Shown here piece after piece: positions 35,520 through 43,707 of a stretch of 64,000 nucleotides of DNA. The stretch is from assembly GCF_034258515.1 (NCBI RefSeq), contig NZ_CP139438.1:992001-1056000 (forward strand). The letters run 5' to 3'. Position 1 is the first letter of the stretch. The number at the start of each line of letters is the position of its first letter. Below the pieces are notes generated by a model. The model ran no database searches and was not told the DNA's origin. It saw only the letters and a list, made by a program, of their open reading frames with translations. The stretch comes from Pseudarthrobacter oxydans (lineage in GTDB: Bacteria > Actinomycetota > Actinomycetes > Actinomycetales > Micrococcaceae). Made by a program: the position numbers and the translations under genes.

Positions 35520-36704
35520 CTAGAGCTGCGCCGGGTCCAGGGGCAGGGGAGTGATCGGCTGGTCGTTCGCGGTCAGGTCGATGCCCAGGTCCTTGGCGAA
35601 CACCAGGCGGGTCTCCTTGTAGATCCCCGCGTGGTTCTCATCCAGCTCGAAGACGCGCGCGCCGCGGAGCCGGTTCCGGTCGGCGCCCGGCAGCCCGTAG
35701 GCGCCGAATCCCGTCCCGGGTGCGTAGCCGAGTTCCACGCCGTAGTAGTTGCCCACGTAGGTGTTGACGTGGTCGTGGCCCACGAAGTAGCCGCGGACGT
35801 CCCCGCGTTCCAGGAAGGCGTTGAACAGCCCGGAGTTGAAGGGGCCGGGGCACTCGTCCTCGTTCCGCTCGCCCACGATGCCGTGCTTCTTCACCGCCCG
35901 CTGGTGGTCCGCGTCCGTCCGGGAATCGATGCTGGCGAACCACATGCTGCGGTGTTCGTGCAGGGCGATGTGGCCCCACATCAGGGAGGGGATCTTCCTG
36001 CCGTACTTCTGCTCGGTGGCCATGGAGAGGTTGCGGTACCAGGCCACCTGGTCCATGCGGACCCAGTCCCAGTCCGGATAGCCCTCGAAGTCCTGGCCGT
36101 TGATGGTGTCCGGGGCGTAGCGGCCGGTGTCGATGAGCCAGAGGCCGAAGGCTGGGTCCTTGGATTTCGAGGACTGCACCAGCAGCAGCGAGTTGGACGT
36201 GCCGGTGAGGCCATCGGTGGAGTCGCCGTTGACGTTGAATGCGTAGCTCTGCAGGAACTGCAGCATCCTGGCTTCGGTCATGCCGGTCCTCGCCACCGAG
36301 TCCTCGTCGTGGTTGCCGAACGTGACGGCCCACGGGATCTGCCGGCGTTCCATCGGCTGGACCACGTGGTTCAGGGCCTGCTTGACCTCGAGTTCGGTGT
36401 CGCAGCCGCCGTTGATCACGTCCCCGTTGATCACCACGAAGTCAGGCTTTTCGGCATCCAGCGTGCGGTCCATGAGCTCGATGGTGCGGCGGTCCGTCTG
36501 CTCGTCGTCCTGGGTGTCGTTGAACTGGATCACCTTGAACCGGCCGTCCGGGCGGAACGCGAGGGCGGGCTTGGGGGCCTTCGTTCCCGGTGCGGCGTTG
36601 GCTCCGGTTCCGGCCGCCGCGGTCATGCCGAGTGCGCCCAGGGTTCCGGCTGCCGCGAGGGCCGCCCGCCTGCTGAAGTTGGGCTGGTTGAGTTTGATGG
36701 TCAT
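35520..36704 (-). CDS. secreted metallophosphoesterase, Dcr2-like
   Basis: A 394-residue Tat-exported protein (FSRRAALAAAGTLGALGMTAAAG at residues 9-31) of the calcineurin-like phosphoesterase family. Metal-site motifs appear in order: FNDTQDDEQTD (in place of the usual DxH), INGDVINGG, TFGNHDED, MWGHIALHE and GHDHVN. The DTQ form and general order resemble Dcr2-type purple-acid-phosphatase relatives. It probably hydrolyses phosphate esters outside the cell. The start is the ATG at 36704 after GAGAGGC. Confidence 0.87.
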   Translation of the reverse strand: MTIKLNQPNFSRRAALAAAGTLGALGMTAAAGTGANAAPGTKAPKPALAFRPDGRFKVIQFNDTQDDEQTDRRTIELMDRTLDAEKPDFVVINGDVINGGCDTELEVKQALNHVVQPMERRQIPWAVTFGNHDEDSVARTGMTEARMLQFLQSYAFNVNGDSTDGLTGTSNSLLLVQSSKSKDPAFGLWLIDTGRYAPDTINGQDFEGYPDWDWVRMDQVAWYRNLSMATEQKYGRKIPSLMWGHIALHEHRSMWFASIDSRTDADHQRAVKKHGIVGERNEDECPGPFNSGLFNAFLERGDVRGYFVGHDHVNTYVGNYYGVELGYAPGTGFGAYGLPGADRNRLRGARVFELDENHAGIYKETRLVFAKDLGIDLTANDQPITPLPLDPAQL

Positions 36705-36845
36705 CGCTGCCTCTCTGCATTGTTGCGGCCGGGTTCCGGCCGCCGTCACCTGCGAGGGTAGGAAGCCCGGGCATCGGGGTGCCTAACGCATGGTGAACGG
36801 CACGTGCGAAGCTAGCGTCTAGGGGACACATACCGGGAGGGACCT

Positions 36846-37358
36846 GTGAAAACCAACGAACTGCTGCTGGACGCCTTCGGCCGGATCCGCGAGAACGTGG
36901 AGGCCACCCTTGACGGGCTCGACGGCGGGACGCTTGCCTGGCGGCCGGCCGGCACCGGCAACTCGATTGCCTGGCTGATCTGGCACCTCAGCCGCGTGGA
37001 GGACGCGCAGGTGGCGGACGTCGCCGGCCGCGAACAGGCCTGGACTGCCCAGGACTTCGTGGGCCGCTTCAACCTTCCGCTGGACCCCCGCGACACCGGC
37101 TACGGCCATTCCACGGAGCAGGTGGATTCGGTGCAGGCTGAGCCGGAACTGCTGCTGGAGTACTACGACGCCGTCCACCGGCGGACCGTGGAGTTCCTGC
37201 AGGACCTCGGGGACCGGGACCTTGACCGCGTCGTGGATACCCGGTGGGACCCGCCCGTCACGCTTGGCGTGCGGTTGGTGAGCACCCTGGCGGACTGCCT
37301 CCAGCACGTGGGGCAGGCCGCATACGCCAAGGGCCTGAATCAGGTGCGGGGGCAGTAG
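36846..37358 (+). CDS. DinB-family protein (DUF664, mycothiol-transferase-like)
   Basis: A 170-residue four-helix-bundle protein of the DinB/YfiT superfamily, DUF664 type. The metal-binding histidines are probably in WLIWHLSRVEDAQ and in DCLQHVGQAAYAKGL near the C-terminus. In actinobacteria many of these proteins are mycothiol-dependent transferases. The start is GTG at 36846 with GGGAGG upstream. It stands alone; the 219 bases that follow hold no gene I can support. Confidence 0.85.
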   Translation: MKTNELLLDAFGRIRENVEATLDGLDGGTLAWRPAGTGNSIAWLIWHLSRVEDAQVADVAGREQAWTAQDFVGRFNLPLDPRDTGYGHSTEQVDSVQAEPELLLEYYDAVHRRTVEFLQDLGDRDLDRVVDTRWDPPVTLGVRLVSTLADCLQHVGQAAYAKGLNQVRGQ

Positions 37359-37577
37359 CAATCCCCTATTTCCGTAGGCACATTTCGGTTCCATAATGGC
37401 CACATAGGCTTCGGGGACCCTCGCGCCAATGACGGCTGGCGGGGCACGCAGAGTCCCAGGTGGCCGCCCCGGAAACAGGCGCGACGGGCGGCCCTGCGTT
37501 CCCGGACTTGGTGGTTCGGGTCCGCGCCCGGGGGAGAGCAACCGCCGCCAATACAAGAATGCACAAAGGAAATCACC

Positions 37578-37955
37578 ATGCTCAAAGATTCGGCAATCAT
37601 GGCTGTCCTTCCCGCAAAGGACATTAACAGGGCCAAGGATTTCTATCGGGACAAGCTGGGGCTGGAGCCTTCCGAGACAGTGGAGGACAACCTGGTGTAC
37701 CGCTGCGGCAAGGGAACAAGCTTCCTTGTGTACCAGACGGAAAATGCGGGCACGGCCAAGAACACCCAGATGGGGTGGGAGACTGACAACCTCGAGCGCG
37801 ACATGGAGGAGTTGCGGGGCCGCGGCGTTGTCTTTGAAGACTATGACTTCCCCGGACTGAAGACAGAGAACGGCGTTGCCACTGACTCATTTGGGAAGGG
37901 CGCGTGGTTCCTCGACAGCGAGGGGAACATCCTCAATATCGCCCAGCGCGCATAG
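37578..37955 (+). CDS. VOC-family (glyoxalase/bleomycin-resistance) protein
   Basis: A 125-residue single VOC module pair: AVLPAKDINRAKDFYRDKLGLEPSETVEDNLVYRCGKGTSFLVYQTENAGT, then VVFEDYDFPGLKTENGVATDSFGKGAWFLDSEGNILNIAQR, the usual betaalphabetabetabeta repeat. The C-terminal FLDSEGNILNI carries the expected metal or substrate glutamate region in modified form. The substrate is unknown. The start is the ATG at 37578 after AAAGGAAA. Confidence 0.85.
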   Translation: MLKDSAIMAVLPAKDINRAKDFYRDKLGLEPSETVEDNLVYRCGKGTSFLVYQTENAGTAKNTQMGWETDNLERDMEELRGRGVVFEDYDFPGLKTENGVATDSFGKGAWFLDSEGNILNIAQRA

Positions 37956-38105
37956 CAGCAGCCACAAGCCCGCGTGAGCACGGTGCCCGCGCGGGCTGAG
38001 CCCTGCCTGTGCACCACCAGGTTGGCCGCACGACGCAGCGATTGTTACGCCCCGAATCCTCCGTGCCGCAACAACCATCAAGCCTTGATCAAAGTTAACG
38101 CAGGT

Positions 38106-38154
38106 TCTCCCCAGTTTCGGCGTCCTCTGCGGTTCGGGGAAATAGGTTCTTTCC
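38106..38154 (+). promoter_or_regulatory. upstream region shared with the second HNH paralog
   Basis: Blocks CCCCAGTT (38109-38116), CGGTTC (38130-38135) and ATAGGTTCTTTCC (38142-38154) recur in the same order upstream of the paralog at 59613 (CCCCAGTT, CGGTTC, ATAGGCTCTTCC). The last block may hold a -10 element. The distance from the first to the last block is 25 bases here and 35 in the other copy. Confidence 0.45.
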
Positions 38155-38175
38155 ATAACCAGTTTTGGCTAAGCA

Positions 38176-38202
38176 AAAGGCCCGGCTTATTGCCGGGCCT
38201 TT
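38176..38202 (+). terminator. terminator-like hairpin just before an HNH gene
   Basis: Eleven-base perfect arms (AAAGGCCCGGC and its complement) around TTATT, with the right arm ending in TTT and followed by ATTTAA: a classical intrinsic terminator. It lies 16 bases before the start of the HNH gene and downstream of the shared promoter blocks, so it may attenuate that gene or block read-through from upstream. Confidence 0.65.
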
Positions 38203-38218
38203 ATTTAATGGGGAAACA

Positions 38219-39346
38219 TTGCCGCCACGCGCCTTCACCTTCACCGTCGCTGGGATCAGCGCCCTGCTGGTCCTTCCGGTCCTCGTCGGCTGCGCGGGCC
38301 CTGCCGGCCTGAAGGCCGCCTCGCCGGAAACCACAACTTCGCCAGCCGCCGCTGCGGCGGGCGCAACCGCCAAAGCAACGCCGTCGTCGTCGTCCGTCCA
38401 GGAAACGGGCGCACCGCTTGATCCCGAAACCACGGACCTGATGCCGCAGGCCGCGGCCGTGGCGGCTCCAAGGACGCAGCCCGCGTTCGCCACCAGGGCG
38501 ATGGACCTGTTGGCCACCCTTCCCATCAAGGGCCGGGCGCCCAGAACGGGGTATGACCGGGCGCTGTTCGGGCAGGCGTGGCTGGACGTTGACCGCAACG
38601 GCTGCGACACCCGCAATGACATGCTCAAGCGGGACCTCACGGGCCTCACCTACACCAACATCGTGCCCTGCAAGGTGCAGTCGGGGACGCTGGTGGACCC
38701 GTACACGGGCGCCACCATCAGTTTCCTGCGGGGGAGCGGGACCAGCAGCAAGGTGCAGATCGACCATGTTGTTGCGCTCAGCGATGCGTGGCAGAAGGGC
38801 GCCCAGCAGCTCACCACTGAACAGCGGACGGCGTTCGCCAATGATCCGCTGAACCTCCAGTCCACGGACGGCCCCACCAACATGAAAAAGGGCGACGGCG
38901 ACGCGGCCACCTGGCTGCCGCCGAACAAGGGCTTCCGCTGCGAATACGTCTCCCGGCAGATTTCAGTGAAGGCTACCTATAGCCTGTGGGTCACCAAGGC
39001 CGAGCACGACGCGATGGCCAGGATCCTGGCCGACTGCCCGGGCCAGTTGGCGCCCACAAACCAGGAGGCACCTGCCACTCCGGCGCCCGCACCTGCTGTG
39101 GCGCCGGCTCCGGTAGTGGCGCCGCCGGCCCCTATTGCTCCGGCCCCGGTTGCTCCGGCCCCCGCTGCGCCGGCACCTGCTCCGGCCCCGCCTGTGGTGC
39201 CCGCCCCTGCCGCTCCGGCGCCCGCGGCCGCCTACTACGCCAACTGTGCCGCGGCCAGGGCTGCCGGTGCAGCACCGCTCTTCGCCGGGCAGGCGGGCTA
39301 CCGGGCCGGCCTGGACCGTGATTCCGACGGCGTAGCCTGCGAGTAG
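38219..39346 (+). CDS. secreted HNH (DUF1524-type) lipoprotein with excalibur domain
   Basis: A 375-residue exported protein. The signal ends in a lipobox (LVLPVLVGC). The central domain (about residues 90-265) is a DUF1524/GmrSD C-terminal-like HNH nuclease fold: LFGQAWLDVDRNGCDTRNDMLKRDL, then IDHVVALSDAWQKGAQQL and FANDPLNLQSTDGPTNMKKGDGDAATWLPPNKGFRCEYVSRQ, with metal-ligand candidates in DHVV and the Asn/Asp-rich stretch. A Pro/Ala linker leads to a C-terminal excalibur calcium-binding motif (YYANCAAARAAGAAPLF...GLDRDSDGVACE). It is probably an extracellular nuclease. The start is TTG at 38219 after GGGGAA; the paralog at 59613 lacks the lipobox and the long linker. Confidence 0.85.
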   Translation: MPPRAFTFTVAGISALLVLPVLVGCAGPAGLKAASPETTTSPAAAAAGATAKATPSSSSVQETGAPLDPETTDLMPQAAAVAAPRTQPAFATRAMDLLATLPIKGRAPRTGYDRALFGQAWLDVDRNGCDTRNDMLKRDLTGLTYTNIVPCKVQSGTLVDPYTGATISFLRGSGTSSKVQIDHVVALSDAWQKGAQQLTTEQRTAFANDPLNLQSTDGPTNMKKGDGDAATWLPPNKGFRCEYVSRQISVKATYSLWVTKAEHDAMARILADCPGQLAPTNQEAPATPAPAPAVAPAPVVAPPAPIAPAPVAPAPAAPAPAPAPPVVPAPAAPAPAAAYYANCAAARAAGAAPLFAGQAGYRAGLDRDSDGVACE

Positions 39347-39376
39347 CCGCTACCGCGCAAGTTCAGTTTGCTGAAT

Positions 39377-39412
39377 GCCGTGGATACCTTCGTTCTTGGA
39401 GGTATCCACGGC
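39377..39412 (+). terminator. terminator after the HNH gene
   Basis: Perfect 13-base arms (39377-39389 and 39400-39412) around a 10-base loop, followed by TTTCGTCT. It begins 30 bases past the stop at 39346. Confidence 0.7.
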
Positions 39413-39527
39413 TTTCGTCTGCCATCGTGTCAGTTGACAGCGCTTTCATGGCCATGACCGTAGGCGACTCGCACCAGCCTTTCCGGTCTTGTAGTTGATG
39501 AACCTGAAAGAAAGCTGAAAATTCCCT

Positions 39528-39557
39528 AGACATTGGAATAATTCCAGGTTTAGGCTG
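39528..39557 (+). promoter_or_regulatory. promoter with palindrome in the spacer
   Basis: TAGACA (39528-39533), an 18-base spacer and TAGGCT (39552-39557) lie 45 bases before the start at 39602. The spacer contains the perfect palindrome TGGAATAATTCCA (39535-39547), a good place for a repressor. The protein that would bind is unknown. Confidence 0.5.
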
Positions 39558-39601
39558 AGCGCCATTGGGGGCCAAAGAAAAAATTCAGCTGGAGGCAAGG
39601 C

Positions 39602-41536
39602 ATGCCACAACGCAGTAGATTGGTTGTTTTTGCAGCACTAAGTACCCTGGCGCTATCAACGTTCGGTCTCTCGGGCGCCACGGCCCACCCGGACGGCCAG
39701 CACGGCATGGACGAAGGGCACCTCGTCGGGACCGGTGAGTTCGGGAAGATTGACCTGGTGGATGTGGTCCGCCTGACCAACACCCCTGACCTGATCGCAG
39801 ATGTGAGTGTCTCGCCCGACGGAAACACCGCCTTCCTCGCCAACTGGGGCGAGCCTGACTGTGCGGGGCCGGAAACGGGCGGACAGACCAGCCCGGATGC
39901 CGGCGTCTACATCGTGGACATCACGGGCGTAGACCAGGGCACGGCCGGAGCGGCACCGAAACAGGTGGGGTTCATCCCATCCCACCAGGACACCCGCCCC
40001 GGCGAAGGCCTGCAGGTCGTCGAAATCAGCACCCCAAGCTTCACCGGTCAAGTCCTTGTGGTGAACAACGAGGCCTGCGGAAAGAACGCCAAAGGCGGCG
40101 TTTCGCTCTTTGATGTGACAGACCCGCTCAACCCGAAGAAGCTGTCCGAGAACTTCGGTGACCGCGCGCCGGGCAGCCGTGATTCCAATGAGATCCACAG
40201 CGCCTTTGCGTGGGATGCAGGGGACAAGGCCTATGTGGTGATGACCGACAATGAGGAGTTCACGGACGTGGACATCCTTGACATCACCAACCCGCACCGT
40301 CCGCGCCTGGTCGCGGAATACGACCTGAATGCCTTTGACGTGAATCAGCCCGACCTGGGGCTGACCCATTCTTTCCTTCATGACATGGTGGTCAAGGAAA
40401 TCAACGGTCATTTCATCATGCTGCTTTCCTATTGGGACGGCGGCTACGTTCTCCTGAATGTCGATGATCCCGCCAACGCGGTATTCCTTGGGGACTCGGA
40501 ATTCGCGGCAGTTGACCCCGAGCTCCTTGAATCCCTGGGGGTGTCCCTCACCCCTGAGGGCAACGCGCACCAGGCGGAGTTCACGGCGGACAACCGGTTC
40601 ATCATCAGTACGGATGAGGACTTCGCCCCCTACCGCACGGACGATTTCAAGATCACCAGCGGAGCCAACCAGGGCACTTACCCCTCGGTGATTGTTTCCG
40701 GGGGCCAGGCACCTGCCGTCCTGCCGGACCTGACCCTGAATGGTCCTGTGGTGTATGGCGGCTACGCCTGCCCCGGCTCAGCGCCCGTTCCCACCCCGGA
40801 GAGCATCCCGGGATACCTGGAATCGCTGGCACCCGGGGAGGAAACCACCCTGGTGCTCCAACGAGGTCCGGTCGGTGACCCCAGTGCCCCGGAGGGAGCG
40901 TGCTTCCCGGGGGAGAAGGCCCATCAAGCAGCCCTTGCGGGCTGGGACGCCGTGCTTTTCGTCAACCACCACACGGGTGAGGCTGCCACAACTGAGCCGT
41001 TCTGCGGGTCAGGCGCCTTCGTGGACGAGATCGTTGCCGTCTGCACCACCCACGCGGCATTCCACCGGCTCTTCGAGCTGGCACCGCTGGATGCGCCGTG
41101 GACCTACCCCGAAGCCCTTCCCATCGGCACCGTCGGGGCGGACATTGAAGTGGGGTCCGTCTTTGACGGCTGGGGCTATGTCCACCTCCTGGACGCAACC
41201 ACCCTGCAGGAGCTGGACACGTTCGCCATCCCCGAAGCCCACGATCCCGCTTACGCGCTCAATTACGGGGACCTCAGTGTTCACGAGGTAGCCGTGGACC
41301 CGCAGGATCCGTCCCTGGCCTACCTCTCGTACTACTCCGGCGGCCTCCGGGCCATCCAGATCCAGTGCAGCGACCCTGCCGACAACACCACCTGCGAACT
41401 GGTGGAAGTCGGCGGCTACCTGGATGAGGCAGGAAACGACTTCTGGGGAGTGGAAACGTTTGTTGGTGAGGACGGCATGACCTACGTCCTGGGCAGCGAC
41501 CGGGACAGCGGCCTCTGGATCTTCACGGATCCGTAA
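39602..41536 (+). CDS. secreted LVIVD-repeat protein with inserted PA domain
   Basis: A 644-residue exported protein: Sec signal (VVFAALSTLALSTFGLSGATAHP), then beta-propeller repeats of the LVIVD type (GVYIVDITGVDQ, GVSLFDVTDPLNPKKL, VDILDITNPHRPRLVAEYDL, GYVLLNVDDPANAVFLG). At about residues 370-500 a protease-associated (PA) domain is inserted (GPVVYGGYACPGSAPVP, ALAGWDAVLFVNHHTGE), and the propeller resumes to close with GLWIFTDP. Such proteins bind surfaces or proteins outside the cell; no catalytic residues are evident. The ribosome site GGAGG is present. A strong terminator follows. Confidence 0.83.
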   Translation: MPQRSRLVVFAALSTLALSTFGLSGATAHPDGQHGMDEGHLVGTGEFGKIDLVDVVRLTNTPDLIADVSVSPDGNTAFLANWGEPDCAGPETGGQTSPDAGVYIVDITGVDQGTAGAAPKQVGFIPSHQDTRPGEGLQVVEISTPSFTGQVLVVNNEACGKNAKGGVSLFDVTDPLNPKKLSENFGDRAPGSRDSNEIHSAFAWDAGDKAYVVMTDNEEFTDVDILDITNPHRPRLVAEYDLNAFDVNQPDLGLTHSFLHDMVVKEINGHFIMLLSYWDGGYVLLNVDDPANAVFLGDSEFAAVDPELLESLGVSLTPEGNAHQAEFTADNRFIISTDEDFAPYRTDDFKITSGANQGTYPSVIVSGGQAPAVLPDLTLNGPVVYGGYACPGSAPVPTPESIPGYLESLAPGEETTLVLQRGPVGDPSAPEGACFPGEKAHQAALAGWDAVLFVNHHTGEAATTEPFCGSGAFVDEIVAVCTTHAAFHRLFELAPLDAPWTYPEALPIGTVGADIEVGSVFDGWGYVHLLDATTLQELDTFAIPEAHDPAYALNYGDLSVHEVAVDPQDPSLAYLSYYSGGLRAIQIQCSDPADNTTCELVEVGGYLDEAGNDFWGVETFVGEDGMTYVLGSDRDSGLWIFTDP

Positions 41537-41550
41537 ACCCGGAACAAAAC

Positions 41551-41586
41551 ACGGAGGGGGGCGGCTGGGCGCCCCCCTCCGTCTTT
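41551..41586 (+). terminator. strong terminator between convergent genes
   Basis: Perfect 12-base arms (41551-41562 and 41571-41582) around an 8-base loop, followed by CTTTT. It ends the LVIVD gene and lies 15 bases from the convergent stop at 41603. Confidence 0.85.
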
Positions 41587-41602
41587 TAAGCTCCGTCCTC
41601 CT

Positions 41603-42037
41603 TCACTGCGAGCTGAGCTCGCGCATCAGTCCGAGCTGTCCCAGGAACTCCAGCTGGTCGAAGTAGAAGTGGTGGGAGGTGATTTCCCCGTCCTTGACCG
41701 TTGTGACGTCGCAGCTCCTGATCCGGAGCGTCTTGCCCGTGGCCGGCAGGGTTTCGCCGGACGGCATGCGCAGCGGCCCGGTGTTGGTTCCCACGACGAC
41801 GCCCTCATTGATCGCCACGTCCCCGGCCTCGTACTTGGCCGTGTGCTCGTACCGGACGTCCTCCATGGCCTCCCAGTAGGCGAAGAGGTGGCTGGTGATG
41901 GCATCACGTCCGCGGAGTTCCCCCTTGTCCGGGGTGTAGGCCACGGCGTCGGCGGCGTAACAGCGCGCCAGCGCCTCTTTGTCTTTTGATCCCATGGCCG
42001 CGGTGAGGCGGTCAGTGACTTCGCGTGCCTGTCCCAT
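41603..42037 (-). CDS. SnoaL/NTF2-like protein
   Basis: A 144-residue cone-fold protein of the nuclear-transport-factor-2/SnoaL-like superfamily: VTDRLTAAMGSKDKEALARCYAADAVAYTPDKGELRGRDAITSHLFAYWEAM, then VDVRY-type strands and ITSHHFYFDQLEFLGQLGL. It may be an ester cyclase, hydrolase or a binding protein; residues alone do not decide. The start is the ATG at 42037 with GGGAGG seven bases upstream. Confidence 0.8.
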   Translation of the reverse strand: MGQAREVTDRLTAAMGSKDKEALARCYAADAVAYTPDKGELRGRDAITSHLFAYWEAMEDVRYEHTAKYEAGDVAINEGVVVGTNTGPLRMPSGETLPATGKTLRIRSCDVTTVKDGEITSHHFYFDQLEFLGQLGLMRELSSQ

Positions 42038-42102
42038 GTGTGGACCTCCCAATCAATGTAACTATTTGTTGGCGCCCGAAGGCTGTTGCCGATCGAACGG
42101 CT

Positions 42103-42501
42103 TCAGAACGGCAGCGCAACCAGGGCTATCAGCGCCGGCACGGTGGCGCCGAGGGTTCCCGGGATGCTGTCGCCCTTCTTCGGATAGTGGCCCATCATGT
42201 CCGCCAGGAACATGGCCGGAGCGGTCAGCACCATGTTCAGGCAGCAGTAGACCACCAGGGTGTAGCCCACCACCGTGTAGCCCATGTTCACAGCCACCAC
42301 CCCGGCCAGGACTCCCAGGCCGATCACCAGGTTGCGGAACCCGGTGGGGATGGCCCACATCATCACGGCCGGAACGTTCCGCGGCGGGGTGCTCAGGAAC
42401 TTTTGTGCCCCCGGCCGGTGCATCAGGAAGCTCTCCAGCGGGAACACCGCGATGTAGATCAGCGCGGCCAGCACCGCGAACAGCTGGGATACGGCGTTCA
42501 T
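42103..42501 (-). CDS. DUF1304 membrane protein
   Basis: A 132-residue four-helix membrane protein of DUF1304. The pattern AVLAALIYIAVFPLESFLMHRPGAQKFL, then GFRNLVIGLGVLAGVVAVNMGYTVVGYTLVVYCCLNMVLTAPAMFLADMMGHYP and a last helix from IPGTLGATVPALIALVAL is typical. Function is unknown. The start at 42501 has no visible ribosome site. It is divergent from the LuxR regulator. Confidence 0.78.
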   Translation of the reverse strand: MNAVSQLFAVLAALIYIAVFPLESFLMHRPGAQKFLSTPPRNVPAVMMWAIPTGFRNLVIGLGVLAGVVAVNMGYTVVGYTLVVYCCLNMVLTAPAMFLADMMGHYPKKGDSIPGTLGATVPALIALVALPF

Positions 42502-42621
42502 GAGGAAAAAGTACGACGCCGGCACCACCGGCCGCGATCCCCTCGCCGAGGGTTCAGGGGAGCTTGGGGAACCCCCACTTTGGGGGATTGCGCCGCCACC
42601 TGGCGGGCGGATACTTGACCT

Positions 42622-43671
42622 ATGTGGGAGGAGCGCGCCGAGCGTGCCAGGCGGGAGATCGCCGCCCTGGCCGCCGGCGGGATGAGCCTGGCCGACCTTT
42701 ATGAATCGGCGCTCGCCGTCGTGCAGCGGGCGGTGCCGTTCGAGCAGGGTTGCTGGGCCGGCGTGGACCCCGATTCCCTCGTGATGACCTCTGTTACCAA
42801 CTGGAAGCCGTGGCCGGTTGGGGTGCGGGAGTACGAGGAGTACTCGGCCCGCTTCGCCGAAAGCGAATACACCGGCACCGAACCGAACAACTTCGCCGAG
42901 CTGCTGCGCCGCCCGCGGCCCATCGCCCGGATGTCCGATGCGCCGCACCGCGAAGTGGTCCGGAGTGTCCGGATCAACGACCTGCTCAAGCCCCAGGGCC
43001 TGGAGCACGAACTGCGGGCCGCCTTCCGTGTGGACGAGGCGTGCTGGGGAGTCGGCAGCATTTTTCGGGACGGCGGACATGATTTCACTGACCGCGAAGT
43101 CGAATTCTTCGGGGCCGTGACCGCCACGCTGGCGGCGGCTACCCGGATCGCCGTGCGAGCGGCGCACCCGCCGGGGCCGGCCGCCGTCGGGCCCGTGATT
43201 GTCCTGGCCGGGCTGCACGGCGAGCTGCGCGCGGCCACGTCCGCCGCCGCAGCCTGGCTGGCCGAGGTGGAGGACGCGGCGCCGGGCCGCTTCACGATGA
43301 CGCTGCACTCAGTGGTGGCCCAGGCCCACGCCTCGAGGTCCGGGACGGCCCGGGCCAGGATGCGGGACGCCGGGAACAGCTGGGTGGTGCTGCAGGCCAG
43401 CCGCCTGATCACCGGGGACGACCCCCAGCAGATGGTGGTCACCGTGGAACCAGCCACCACGCACGACGTCGCCACCCTGCTGCTCGCGGCGTACGGCGTC
43501 ACGGCGCGGGAACGGGAGGTCTGCTTGGAGGTGCTGTCCGGAAGTCCGACGGCGGACATCGCCCGGCACCTGTTCATCTCCCCGCACACGGTGCATGACC
43601 ACCTGAAGTCGCTCTACGGGAAAGTGGGCGTGGGCAGTCGCGGCGAACTGGTGGCCAGGCTGGCGGCGTGA
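42622..43671 (+). CDS. LuxR-family regulator
   Basis: A 349-residue protein with an N-terminal region of about 280 residues that resembles a GAF-like sensor (LADLYESALAVVQRAVPFEQGCWAGVDPDSLVMTSVTNW) and a C-terminal LuxR helix-turn-helix (LTAREREVCLEVLSGSPTADIARHLFISPHTVHDHLKSLYGKVGV, here opening VTAREREV). The signal is unknown. GATACT (42610-42615) ends 6 bases before the ATG, which suggests a leaderless message. The divergent DUF1304 gene is the nearest candidate target. Confidence 0.83.
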   Translation: MWEERAERARREIAALAAGGMSLADLYESALAVVQRAVPFEQGCWAGVDPDSLVMTSVTNWKPWPVGVREYEEYSARFAESEYTGTEPNNFAELLRRPRPIARMSDAPHREVVRSVRINDLLKPQGLEHELRAAFRVDEACWGVGSIFRDGGHDFTDREVEFFGAVTATLAAATRIAVRAAHPPGPAAVGPVIVLAGLHGELRAATSAAAAWLAEVEDAAPGRFTMTLHSVVAQAHASRSGTARARMRDAGNSWVVLQASRLITGDDPQQMVVTVEPATTHDVATLLLAAYGVTAREREVCLEVLSGSPTADIARHLFISPHTVHDHLKSLYGKVGVGSRGELVARLAA

Positions 43672-43707
43672 GGCCGTGCTGAGGAGAGATGCCTGCGCGG
43701 CGAGACT

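Noticed and set aside
37359..37577. Possible small gene or weak inverted repeat (CCTAT...ATAGG)
   Set aside because: Short frames lack ribosome sites and the repeat has only 5-base arms.
37974..38312. Plus-strand frame across the HNH upstream region
   Set aside because: It runs through a terminator and the promoter blocks, and overlaps the HNH signal peptide in another frame.
39535..39547. Likeness of TGGAATAATTCCA to the SQ operator TGTTGGAATAACAACA
   Set aside because: Only the short TTGGAATAA part is shared and the arm symmetry differs; chance is enough to explain it.
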